A DNA stretch of 64,000 nt, from assembly GCF_002252525.1 (NCBI RefSeq), contig NZ_NNRM01000012.1, positions 161,501-225,500 of the forward strand. The letters are read 5' to 3'. A model generated the notes under the pieces. It searched no databases. It was not told where the DNA came from and was given only the letters and a program-made list of their open reading frames with translations. The stretch is from Brucella pseudogrignonensis (lineage in GTDB: Bacteria > Pseudomonadota > Alphaproteobacteria > Rhizobiales > Rhizobiaceae). Shown one piece after another: positions 48,859 through 58,793 of this stretch. The stretch's first letter is position 1. Every line of letters begins with the position of its first letter. The translations under genes and the position numbers were made by a program.

Positions 48859-48963
48859 AAAGCATGTCGCGGAAAAGTGGGAACCGGTTTTCCGATAACG
48901 ACATGCGTAAAAACAATGAGTTAGAGCGAGCGTTGTGGATACAATTAACCGCGACACGCTCTA
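48859..48963 (+). repeat. RIME-type dispersed repeat between glpK and glpF
   Basis: AAAGCATGTCGCGGAAAAGTG...AACCGGTTTTCCGATAACGACATGCGTAAAAACAATGAGTTAGAGC, then GCGACACGCTCTAA. It can fold through GCATGTCG/CGACATGC (near perfect) and AACCGG/CCGGTT. It is the shortest, uninterrupted copy in the window and the reference for the 43073 element. Confidence 0.7.
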
Positions 48964-49076
48964 AGGCTCTCGTAACAGATCGAACTTGAAAACGATCAAT
49001 GATTATCGACAGCCGGTGAGCACATCCGCTCACCGGGCGACTTTTTAGTACCTAAATTATTCTCTCGGAGTAGATG

Positions 49077-49799
49077 ATGAGTAATGGTTTTATCGGTGAA
49101 TTTCTCGGCACGATGGTGCTTATCCTGTTGGGCGATGGCGTGGTTGCAAACGTGCTTCTTGCAAAATCCAAAGGCCAGAATTCCGGCTGGATCGTTATTA
49201 CCGCAGGCTGGGGCTTTGCGGTTCTCTGTGGTGTGATGGTTGCCGTTGCAGCTGGCAGTGCGGGTCATTTGAACCCCGCCGTGACGCTTGCTTTTTATGC
49301 GGCCGGTACTTTTCCTGCGGTTGAAATAGCGCCCTACATTGCGGCTCAGATGCTTGGTGCTTTCGCAGGTGCGGTGCTTGTCTATCTCGCCTACCTGCCT
49401 CACTGGAAGCCAACGGAAGACAAAGGCCTCAAGCTCGGCGTCTTCTGCACCGGGCCTGCCATCCGCAACATACCAGCCAATTGCCTGACGGAAATAATCG
49501 GCACATTTGTTCTGGTCTTTGTGGTCATTGCCATTGGTGCAAAGGCTGTTGGTGCAACAGGCGTCCTTGGACCACTGATGGTCGGCCTGCTTGTCTGGGC
49601 ACTTGGTGTTTCACTTGGCGGCCCCACCGGCTATGCGATCAATCCGGCACGCGATCTCGGACCACGCATCGCCCATGCATTGCTGCCTATTCCGGGAAAA
49701 GGCAGCTCGGATTGGTCCTATGCCTGGGTGCCCGTAGCAGCGCCGATCATCGGCGGCTTTCTCGCGATCACATGCGCCAAAGCCGCTGGCATGATGTAA
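49077..49799 (+). CDS. glpF: Glycerol uptake facilitator (aquaglyceroporin)
   Basis: A MIP-family channel of 240 residues with six hydrophobic segments and two re-entrant NPA loops (HLNPAVT and AINPARD), with the D after NPAR typical of glyceroporins. It lets glycerol diffuse in for trapping by GlpK. Two ATG codons, 49074 and 49077, follow CGGAG; the second has the better 6-base spacing. It lies downstream of glpK, the reverse of E. coli order. Confidence 0.95.
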   Translation: MSNGFIGEFLGTMVLILLGDGVVANVLLAKSKGQNSGWIVITAGWGFAVLCGVMVAVAAGSAGHLNPAVTLAFYAAGTFPAVEIAPYIAAQMLGAFAGAVLVYLAYLPHWKPTEDKGLKLGVFCTGPAIRNIPANCLTEIIGTFVLVFVVIAIGAKAVGATGVLGPLMVGLLVWALGVSLGGPTGYAINPARDLGPRIAHALLPIPGKGSSDWSYAWVPVAAPIIGGFLAITCAKAAGMM

Positions 49800-49815
49800 T
49801 GATTGAGCGATGAAA

Positions 49816-49839
49816 TCAGCGCGCCGGGATGCGCGCTGA
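49816..49839. terminator. Stem-loop between convergent glpF and MFS genes
   Basis: TCAGCGCGC, 6-base loop, GCGCGCTGA: a 9-bp perfect stem in the 46-bp gap between two convergent genes. No T run follows in either direction, so termination efficiency is uncertain. Confidence 0.5.
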
Positions 49840-49845
49840 CTTCCC

Positions 49846-51225
49846 CTATCGATCCGCAGGATAAGGTGTTCTTGCGGCAAGCAGAATGCCAATCGCAAAG
49901 AAGAGCACCAGCACCGACATCCCTATTGCGGCTGAATGCGTGATCGCGGTCACTGTTGCCACGAGGAAGGGGCCGACAAAGCTCGTTGCCCGCCCTGCCA
50001 AGGCATAGATACCGAAATAGCGGCCTGATTCTTCAGGCCTGATGCTCCGGGCAAACCACGACCTGGAGGACGCCTGCACAGGGCCGAAGGCAGCGCCCAG
50101 CATGACGCCGTAAACCAGGAAGGCATGTTCCGCAGGGGTCGCGAACAAACCTTGAGCCGGCAAATATTCCAGTGGCATGATGCCGAACATCAGATAATCG
50201 CGCCCTGTCGATACAATCCCAACGGACGCCAGCAACAAAAGCCACAGTGAAATCATAACGATGACTTTGGAGCCAAAACGCGTATCCATGCGGCTCGCAA
50301 CAAGGCAACTGAAAATCGCCATGACATTGGTGATCATGCCGAACAGGCCGATCTCAGTGATCGACCACTGAAACATGGAGGCGGCATAGCCTGCACCCAG
50401 TGCAATGATTGCATTAACGCCATCCTGATAGACCATCCGCGCGATGAGAAATCGTGCGATCCCGGGGCGTTTACGAACCTCACTTAATGTTGCCTTGAGC
50501 TCAGACAGACCTTTGCCCAGCGCCTGACGCAGGGGCTTTCCTCGCGCCTGATCAGGCGTAAAAAGAAACATCGGCAGAATAAATATCAGATACCAGAGCG
50601 CGGAGATCGGCCCAGTTATACGGGCATCTTCCCCTTGCACAGGATCAAGCCCGAACAAGGGTTTCATACCGATAATCGTTTTGCCGGTTTCAGGTGAAGC
50701 GGCGAGGCAAAAGACCACAAAGATCAAAACGATCATGCCACCGAGATAACCAAGGCCCCAGGCCAGATTGGAAACGCGTCCAATCTCTTCGCGCGGCACC
50801 AGACGCGGCATCATTGAATCGTTGAAGACGATGGAAAACTCTGCCGAAACCATTGCAATGCTGAAGGCAAGCAGAACCCAGAACAGGTTAGCGCCAGGCA
50901 CTGCCAACCAGAGCGTCATCAGACTGACGATCTTTAGTACGGCAAAGAACCCGATCCACGGCTTGCGAGACCCTGTCTGATCGGCAATCGAACCGAGAAT
51001 GGGAGAAAGAATTGCGATAGCGAAGCCTGCGGCAGCAAAACCGTAACCCCAGGCGATCTGCCCGGCTTCTGCAGTCTCGGCCATGCGTGAAATGAAGTAA
51101 GGACCAAAGATGAACGTGATCACAACTGTAAAAAACGGCTGAGCCGCCCAGTCGAAAAATATCCAGCCCCATACGCCGCGTCGCGAGGCATAACCTCCCG
51201 CGCTTAAAGGTTGATCGCTCAACAA
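49846..51225 (-). CDS. MFS transporter (UMF1/Atg22-like family)
   Basis: A 459-residue inner-membrane protein with about twelve hydrophobic segments. The N-terminal motif GWIFFDWAAQPFFTVVITFIFGPYF and the GSIADQTGSRKPWI loop after TM2-3 are typical of the UMF1 (unknown MFS 1) family, related to yeast Atg22. It contains the long central TPDQARGKPLRQALGKGL linker. The substrate is not known for this bacterial group. It converges on glpF. Confidence 0.82.
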   Translation of the reverse strand: MLSDQPLSAGGYASRRGVWGWIFFDWAAQPFFTVVITFIFGPYFISRMAETAEAGQIAWGYGFAAAGFAIAILSPILGSIADQTGSRKPWIGFFAVLKIVSLMTLWLAVPGANLFWVLLAFSIAMVSAEFSIVFNDSMMPRLVPREEIGRVSNLAWGLGYLGGMIVLIFVVFCLAASPETGKTIIGMKPLFGLDPVQGEDARITGPISALWYLIFILPMFLFTPDQARGKPLRQALGKGLSELKATLSEVRKRPGIARFLIARMVYQDGVNAIIALGAGYAASMFQWSITEIGLFGMITNVMAIFSCLVASRMDTRFGSKVIVMISLWLLLLASVGIVSTGRDYLMFGIMPLEYLPAQGLFATPAEHAFLVYGVMLGAAFGPVQASSRSWFARSIRPEESGRYFGIYALAGRATSFVGPFLVATVTAITHSAAIGMSVLVLFFAIGILLAARTPYPADR

Positions 51226-51310
51226 ATTGCTCCTCGCCCCCGGTGTTAAAAAGCTATTCGGTCATAAATAAGCCAGACCTTATACTGCGGTATCACCACC
51301 GACAATAAAC

Positions 51311-51347
51311 AAAAAAGGGCGACCTAAGCCGCCCCTTTTAATCAGAG
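51311..51347 (-). terminator. Terminator after the glutamate dehydrogenase gene
   Basis: On the minus strand AAAAGGGGCGG, loop, CGCCCTTTTTT (one bulged G) lies 12 bases past the stop. Confidence 0.75.
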
Positions 51348-51358
51348 TTGTCGAACCC

Positions 51359-54300
51359 TCATTGGGTTAAATCGGACATCAGCCCTGCGGCAACTGCCAG
51401 ACGCGACACGGTGAGATCGCCGCCTTCGGTCAGAGCAACCATACGGTTTCTGATCTGGTCGATGCGCGCTGCATCTTCTGCAAACCATGCCGCCGCCGGA
51501 TCCTTGTCCTTGCCGTGCTTTTTCAGTGCTGCAATCGTGATGCCACGCGCTGCCTGCGTGATCGTATCGCTCGCACGCGATAGTGCCAGACCGTCATAAT
51601 AGTCGGTGACTGGAATGGTGCGTGCTGCTTCTTCGATACGACCAATGCGGAAGGCTTCCGATACACCGAAATAAGCCTTGGCGGTTGCAACCAGATCGGC
51701 AGAAGCCAGATGTGCGATCAATGCGATATCCGGCATGATGCCTGCAAGCTGCAGATTGGCCAGACGCTGAGCAAGTTTCTCAGGCGCACCCTTTTCAACA
51801 AAGGTCGCCTTATCGGCCTGCACTGCATCAATCAAGTAGTCCGGCATCAGACTATCGAAGCGTGGCTCAAGAGCCGAGCGGGCCGTGGTGATGGTGTTCA
51901 CCAGTTCTGTCAGATTTGCACGCGTGGTGTCGTTGCGCAGAACCCAGGCGGTCGTCGCAAGCAGCATCTCGCCAACCAGATGATAGAACTGGTTCTGCAC
52001 ATCACCCGCCACCTTGTTATCGAGCGCATCGATAGCGTCATAGATCGCATTGATCTCAAAGCCATCGCGCACCGCCACATAAGCGCGGACGATATCGGCA
52101 GGCGACTTGCCTGTCGTATCGGCCAAACGGCTGATGAAGGTGATGCCGCCACGATTGATAATATCGTTAGCCAGCAAAGTAGCGACGATTTCACGCTTCA
52201 GGCGGTGATTGGAAATTTCGTCAGCATAGGTTTTCACCATACGCTTCGGGAAGTAACCAAACAACAGCTGCTCGAAATACGGCTCGTCTGGAAGCCTGCT
52301 TGCCACCAGATCATCCGACAGTGACAGCTTGGCATAGGCGAGCAGAACCGCGAGTTCCGGACGCGTCAGCGGCTGTCCTGATTTCTGACGATCATTAAGC
52401 ACTGCGTCCGATGGCAGATACTCGACCTTGCGATCCAGCAGCTTGCGCGCTTCAAGCTCGGCCATGAAGCGAGCCTGATAAGGCAGCTCCGTGAGGCCCT
52501 GACGTTCGCTCAATGAAAGTGCGAGCGGCTGCAGATAATTGTTGCGCAGCACCAGTTCCGACACATCGTCGGTCATGCTCACCAGCAGCTTGTCGCGTGC
52601 AGGACGCTTGAGCTTGCCCGAACGCATGGCAGCAGCCAATGCAATCTTGATGTTGACCTCAACGTCGGAGCAGTTGACGCCTGCAGAGTTGTCGATAGCA
52701 TCGGTATTGCTGCGGCCAGCAGTCAGTGCATATTCGATGCGTCCGCGCTGCGTGACACCGAGATTTGCCCCCTCGCCGACAACCTTCGCCCGAACTTCCG
52801 AGCCCGTGATACGGATTGCATCATTGGCACGATCACCAACCTGCGCATCCGTTTCAGCACCGGCTCGGATATAGGTACCGATACCGCCGAACCACAGAAG
52901 ATCAACTTCCGCCTTCAGGATCGCCGTCATGATTTCCTGCGGCGAAGCAGTGGTTTTGCCAAGGCCAATGGCCTTTGCCGCTTCTGCCGACAGCGTAATC
53001 GTCTTCTGACTGCGGCTATAAACGCCACCGCCTGACGAGATTTTAGAGCGATCGTAATCCTGCCAGCTCGAACGCGGCAGTTCGAACAGACGCTTACGCT
53101 CTGCAAAGCCGTCAGCTGGAACAGGGCTTGGATCAATGAAGATATCGCGGTGGTCGAAGGCTGCAACCAGCTTGATCTGCTCCGACAGGAGCATACCATT
53201 ACCGAACACGTCACCCGACATATCGCCAACACCTGCAACCGTGAACGGCTCGGTCTGGATATCCTTGTCGAACTCACGGAAATGCCGCTTCACGGCTTCC
53301 CATGCACCGCGCGCGGTGATCGCCATACCTTTGTGGTCGTAACCGGCAGAACCACCCGATGCGAAAGCATCATCGAGCCAGAAGTCATGTGCCTGGCTGA
53401 TCGCATTTGCCGTATCGGAGAAGGTTGCCGTGCCCTTATCGGCAGCAACAACGAAATACGGATCGTCATTGTCGTGACGAACCACTTCCGCAGGCGGCAC
53501 AACATCATTGTCATGAATATTGTCAGTGACCGACAGAAGCGTGGAAATGAAGACCTTATAGGCATCACGACCGGCTTCAAACACGGCATTGCGATCGCCG
53601 CCAACCGGCAGACGCTTCGGATAGAAGCCGCCCTTGGCACCAACCGGGACAATCACCGCATTCTTGACCTGCTGTGCTTTTACGAGACCCAGGACTTCTG
53701 TGCGATAATCCTGTGCGCGGTCCGACCAGCGCAGACCGCCACGCGCTACAGCACCAAAGCGTAGGTGTACGCCTTCCACTTCCGGGCCATAGACGAAAAT
53801 CTCGCGATACGGACGCGGATCAGGCAGACCTTCGACAAGCCGCGGATTAAGCTTGAACGCGAATGTCACGCGTGGCTTGCCTTCAGCATCCGGCTGATAG
53901 GCATTGGTACGCAACGTTGCTTCGATCAGGTTGCGGAAACGACGCAGAATCTGGTCATCATCGATGCTTGGAACGCCGAGAAGTGCCGTTTCGATACCGT
54001 CGACCAGCTTCTTTTCAGCAGCGTCGCGACGCTTGGCCGATGGGTTGAAGCGCAGATCAAACAGCGAATAAAGATCGCTGGCGATTTCCGGATAGCGGTT
54101 GAGTGCTGCGGCAATGAAACCTTGCGAATAGGCAATACCTGCCTGCTGCAGATAGCGGCCATAAGAACGCAGGATCATGATCTGGCGTGCGCTCAGACGT
54201 GCGGTCTGCACCAGAGCGTTATAACCGTCATTGTCAGCGAGAGCGTCCCAGACATTGCGGAACACATCTTCCAGCATCTCGCCATCATCGGACAGATCAA

Positions 54301-56149
54301 CCGGCGCGCCATAGGCGTTCACGAGCTGCATGTCATGCACGTAAACTGCAGCACCATCTTTGCCTGCTTGCGGCAGATCGATGGTCTGCTCGCTAACAAC
54401 GCGGAAGCCCATGTTTTCAAGAAGCGGCACACGCTGTGACAACACAACCGGCGCGCCATGATGATAGAGCTTGAGCGAAACCGCATCCGGACCATCGGTG
54501 CGATAACGATAGAAGTCCACGAAAAGCGGGGCTTCTGCACTCAGGCCAGCAATGCGTTCTGCATCGACCAGCGCTTCCGGAGCCGTGAAGATTTCGCGAT
54601 AGGATTGCGGGAAGCTCGAAGCCAGAGCAATGGTCTTTGCATCTGCGCTGTCCGAGCTTTCACGCACGGCGTCTTCCCATGTGCGAACGATTGAACGCAC
54701 TTCTTCTTCCAGCGCATCGCGATCCACATGCGGCGTGGAACGTTCATGACGACGGATGACGAACTGAACGCGCGTCAGACCATTTTGCAGGAAGACTGGA
54801 TGGAATTCGAAGCTGTCGCCGCTATAAATTTCGACGAGGTAGCGACCAATCTTCTCACGCACGACAGAGTCGTAACGGTCACGCGGGATATAGACCAGTA
54901 CGGTGGCAAAACGGCCAAAGCGGTCAAGACGCGGGATTGCACGAACGCGTGGGCGCTCGCCAAGAGCCAGGATCAGTTCGGCATTGGCTGTGAGGCTTTC
55001 CGCATCGATCTGGAAAAGTTCATCACGCGGATATTCTTCCAGCACATTCACAAGCGCCTTGCCGGAATGGTCTTCACGATTGAAGCCAAGGTGCTTGATA
55101 ACCGTATCAGCCTTAGAACGGATGAACGGAATACCGGCAACTGAGCTGATATAGGCAACAGATGTGAACAGACCAACGAGACGCAGCTCGCCAATCGCGT
55201 CGCCATTCGGCCCAAAAATCTTCACGCCAACATAGTCGAGGTAAGACCGGCGATGCACCAGTGAAAGCGAATTGGCCTTGGTGACGATCAGCGGTTCGCT
55301 GCTATCGAGGAATTCTGTAACCTCGCGCGGCGTAACCGTGTCATCGTCGTCCTTGCGCAGAACGCGGACTTCGCTGTCATTGAGGATTCCGAGTGTTTCC
55401 TTGACCGGAACCAACTCACGCTTTTCGCCCTTGCCCTTGAAGGTCAGCTCGCGCATTCCGAGGAAAATGAAGCGATCATCACGCAGCCATTCGAGGAAAG
55501 CGATTGCCTCCGGCATGGCTGGATCAAGCGTCAGTTCCTGAACGCGCTTGTAATCGGCGATAGCGTCATCAAGACGTTTCAGCATCGGTTTCCAGTCGCT
55601 GACAGCAGCGCGAACCTGTCCAAGCACGCGTTTGATGGCGGCGGTCAGATCGGCTTTGGCCTGCTTGTCGAGGGCTGGCAGATGGATCTGCACAAGGCTG
55701 ACGCGCTCAACGCCCTTGGCGGGTGCGAGCTGCGAAGCTTCGCCCAGAATTGTAAGGCCGTCCTTTTCCCGCTCGATATCGAGAACCGGGTGAACAACCA
55801 TGAAAATCTGGCTGACATGATCGTTCAGCTCACCCATGATGGAGTCGAGCAGGAACGGCATGTTGTCGTTGACGATGGTAATAACGCTGACGGGGCGGCC
55901 ATGGCGTTCGATGCTGTTATCGACGCTGATGATGCTCTTGCCCTTGCGATAAGATTCAAGCGCTTCATAGCCGTACTGGGCAGATTTATCGAGTGCTGCA
56001 GCATCGTAAGCCGCAAGATCTTCGGGCGGTGCCCATTCGAAGAGAAGCTGCGAAAAGGCAATGAGCGCCTTCGACTGTCCTCCCTTCTTCTCCTCCTTGC
56101 TTGCCTTGGAACCTTTAACTTTGCTCGACCGATCCTGCTTTGCAGTCAC
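51359..56149 (-). CDS. gdhB: NAD-specific glutamate dehydrogenase, large 180-kDa type
   Basis: A 1596-residue enzyme of the large glutamate dehydrogenase class (over 1500 residues), which oxidises glutamate to 2-oxoglutarate with NAD. It has long N-terminal ACT-like regulatory segments (about 50-700), then the catalytic core from about 750 with [44 protein letters not shown], whose Lys residues are catalytic. A C-terminal helical domain follows. The start is a GTG at 56149 with GGAG 8 bases upstream; longer readings need a TTG at 56185 with no ribosome site. It is the largest gene in the window, monocistronic. Confidence 0.94.
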   Translation of the reverse strand: [1596 protein letters not shown]

Positions 56150-56425
56150 GTCGGATACTCCTGTCATGATGGCAATGCGCGCCAAACTAGCAGATTAGGC
56201 ACCCGTTTCGATGACAAATCGTTGAAAACAACCAAATATTTCCGTGAAAGCCAGAAAACTCGCATCTAATCCATTTAATTTGGAACAAAACTTCGAAAAC
56301 CCTTCGGGAAATTTCGAAATATGCCGTTTGGCTTTCCGGAAATGGTCATGCGAGCTTTACGTAAGCGTCATAAAAGCTAAATTTCGCCACAAATGAGCGG
56401 CGAATCTGCCGCGCAATTCAACCGA

Positions 56426-57067
56426 TCAAAGCTCGATCAGATGATCGTCCAGTTCGTTGATATTGTGCTCGCCTGCGGGGAAATGATTTTCCAACAAAGC
56501 CTCCGCCTGACCTATCGCCAACACGAAACCTTCTGCCACTTCCGCACGCGAAGCGTGATGCGTCAGTGTGGCAACAATGCCGTTCCATTCTTCCTGCTCG
56601 ACCCGCGCATGAATGCCTGCATCGGCAATCACCTCCGCATAATGTTCTGCCATGGAAACAAACAGCAGAATACCGGTGCGGTGTTCAGTGATGTGGACAT
56701 TGCGCGCCAGAAACTGCTGTAGCGCATTGAGATGCGCGCGCTTGTAGCGAATACGGCGCGGCACAAGCAGAAGACGGATTGACGGCAAAAATCGCAGCAC
56801 CAGCATCGCTGTGATGAACGAAGCCAGCACGGCCAGACCGAACATCGGCAGGCGAATATCAAACCAGTACCAATGCGCAAGAAACGCTGCGATCACCGAC
56901 GCGATAAGGATGCCGCAGGTCGCAACAAAACCCGCCGCAAAGAAATAGTCATCGCTGGTGCGTGCCAGAACCGCGTAGATTTCACCGCTCGTATTGGTTT
57001 CAGCAGCACGGATCGCCTCGGCAATGCGCTTGTGATCCTGATCGCTGATAAGGTTTTTGCCTCGCAC
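56426..57067 (-). CDS. TPM-domain membrane protein
   Basis: A 213-residue protein of the TPM (DUF477/YgcG-like) superfamily. The N-terminal ISDQDHKRIAEAIRAAETNTSGEIYAVLARTSDDY begins the TPM fold, followed by two membrane segments (about 42-62, 68-92), and a second TPM part (HITEHRTGILLFVSMAEHYAEVIADAGI...). It is the third gene of lemA-TPM-TPM, 11 bases after the previous one. Members are thought to act in membrane-protein quality or envelope stress; there is no firm role. Confidence 0.8.
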   Translation of the reverse strand: MRGKNLISDQDHKRIAEAIRAAETNTSGEIYAVLARTSDDYFFAAGFVATCGILIASVIAAFLAHWYWFDIRLPMFGLAVLASFITAMLVLRFLPSIRLLLVPRRIRYKRAHLNALQQFLARNVHITEHRTGILLFVSMAEHYAEVIADAGIHARVEQEEWNGIVATLTHHASRAEVAEGFVLAIGQAEALLENHFPAGEHNINELDDHLIEL

Positions 57068-57078
57068 AGAATTCTCCC

Positions 57079-57960
57079 TTACCAGCTACCCGAAGCGCCG
57101 CCGCCACCCGACGAACCACCGCCGCCGGAAAACCCGCCGCCACCGCTGCTGCCCGATGACCATCCGCCACCGCCGCCGGAAAACCCGCCGCCGCCGCCGG
57201 AACCGCCACGGGAATTAAAATCCATCACCATGCCAAGCCAGCGATATTTTCCCGGACCGATCTTTTGGCCAAAAATCGGTGTCAGGATTGCCATGCCGAA
57301 GCCGCCGAAGAAGATCAGGGCCCAGAAGGTAATGAAAACGACGAAAACCCAATCGATGTCATCCGAACCGGAACTCGTCTGAACATTCCGCTTGGCACGC
57401 GCTTCAAGTTCGGCAGCATCGCCGGACAGCACGGACAGAATGCCATCGACACCCTGCACGATACCGTTTGAATAATTGCCGGTGCGGAACTCCGGAATGA
57501 TCGTGCCATTGATGATGACGCTCGAAAGCGCATCCGTCATCGTGCCTTCAAGCCCGTAACCGACCTCGATACGCACCTTGCGATCATTGGGTGCCACAAC
57601 CAGCAGAATACCGTTGTTTTCCTGCTTCTGACCAAGCGCCCAGGCACGGAACAAGCGATTGGAATAGCTTTCAATGTCCTCGCCATTGAGGCTTGGAACA
57701 GTCACCACGACCACCTGATCGGATGACTTTGCTTCAAAATCCGCGAGTTTCTGGGTGAGTTGCTGCCGCTCAGCCGGATCAATGATCCCCGCCGCATCAA
57801 CGACACGCCCCGTCAGCACCTGTGCCGGCTGTGCTGCATCCTGCGCATTCGCGCCAACCGCAACAAAACTCGCAAACAGAAAAAACAGAAAAGCCGCAAC
57901 CAGTCGTGGCCCATTCAGGCCACGAACGACCGCCTCACGAAAGGGAAGCAACGCTGCCAC
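57079..57960 (-). CDS. Secreted or anchored TPM-domain protein with Gly-rich tail
   Basis: A 293-residue protein. A signal peptide (RLVAAFLFFLFASFVAVGANA) precedes a TPM domain (about 48-195; LTGRVVDAAGIIDPAERQQLTQKLADFEAKSSDQVVVVTVPSLNGEDIESYSNRLF...). A transmembrane segment (about 215-235) follows, and the C-terminus is a long run of Gly and Ser with repeated GGGFSGGG units. TPM domains bind Ca or act as phosphatases in plant photosystem II biogenesis, but the bacterial role is open. The middle gene of the lemA operon. Confidence 0.85.
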   Translation of the reverse strand: MAALLPFREAVVRGLNGPRLVAAFLFFLFASFVAVGANAQDAAQPAQVLTGRVVDAAGIIDPAERQQLTQKLADFEAKSSDQVVVVTVPSLNGEDIESYSNRLFRAWALGQKQENNGILLVVAPNDRKVRIEVGYGLEGTMTDALSSVIINGTIIPEFRTGNYSNGIVQGVDGILSVLSGDAAELEARAKRNVQTSSGSDDIDWVFVVFITFWALIFFGGFGMAILTPIFGQKIGPGKYRWLGMVMDFNSRGGSGGGGGFSGGGGGWSSGSSGGGGFSGGGGSSGGGGASGSW

Positions 57961-57971
57961 GGAACGCCCGA

Positions 57972-58610
57972 TCAGTTGTTGAAGTTGACCTGAGGCGCCG
58001 ACTGGTTTGCAGCATCTGCAGTGAATGTCTGCATTGGCACGGCATCACGATACCAGATCCATGTCCAGATCATCGTCGGCATGGTGCGGATCGCCGTATT
58101 ATAGACGCGGACTGCTTCGATATAATCGCGGCGTGCCACGGCAATGCGGTTTTCCGTGCCTTCAAGCTGCGACTGCAGTGCGAGGAAGTTCTGGTTGGCC
58201 TTGAGGTCCGGATAGCGCTCCACCACCACCATCAAGCGCGAAAGCGCACTGGTGAGGTTGGCCTGATTGTCCTGAAACTGCTTGAAGAGCTCTGGATTAT
58301 TGAGCGTCTCCGGCGTGATCTGCACCTGCGTTGCCTTGGCACGCGCGTCGATGACAGCCTGCAGAGTTTCTTTTTCGTGGGCAGCATAACCCTTCACAGT
58401 CTCAACCAGGTTGGGAACGAGATCGGCACGGCGCTGATACTGGTTCTGCACTTCGCTCCACGCAGCCTTGGCTTTTTCCTCATTGGTGGGAATGGTGTTG
58501 AAACCGCAAGCCGAAAGCAGCGGCACAAGCATCACAAGACCCAGAGCAATGAAAATACGGCGAACCGATGCTGGGAATGAGAAAGAACGGATAGCGGTCA
58601 CAGCCGACAT
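57972..58610 (-). CDS. LemA family lipoprotein
   Basis: A 212-residue predicted lipoprotein. The signal ends in LLSAC (lipobox), and the mature part is the LemA helical domain (KAKAAWSEVQNQYQRRADLVPNLVETVKGYAAHEKETLQAVIDARAKA...YPDLKANQNFLALQSQLEGTENRIAVARRDYIEAVRVYN). CAGGAG lies 6 bases before the ATG at 58610. It is the first gene of the operon; LemA-TPM pairing is common in bacteria, but the function of LemA is not established. Confidence 0.88.
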   Translation of the reverse strand: MSAVTAIRSFSFPASVRRIFIALGLVMLVPLLSACGFNTIPTNEEKAKAAWSEVQNQYQRRADLVPNLVETVKGYAAHEKETLQAVIDARAKATQVQITPETLNNPELFKQFQDNQANLTSALSRLMVVVERYPDLKANQNFLALQSQLEGTENRIAVARRDYIEAVRVYNTAIRTMPTMIWTWIWYRDAVPMQTFTADAANQSAPQVNFNN

Positions 58611-58793
58611 AGTGTTCTCCTGAAAAAGGCGCCTTCGCAGCGCCAGAGACAATCATGGTTGCCCGCATATGCGTGTTGACGAAAATGCGAGCCGTCAAAT
58701 CAATAAGATAAAGCAATTTCTCGCATCGTCCAGCCCGTTTGCCAAGATGATCCGAGCATCGTCCTGGACGAAACAAACTGACGCTCTTCTATC

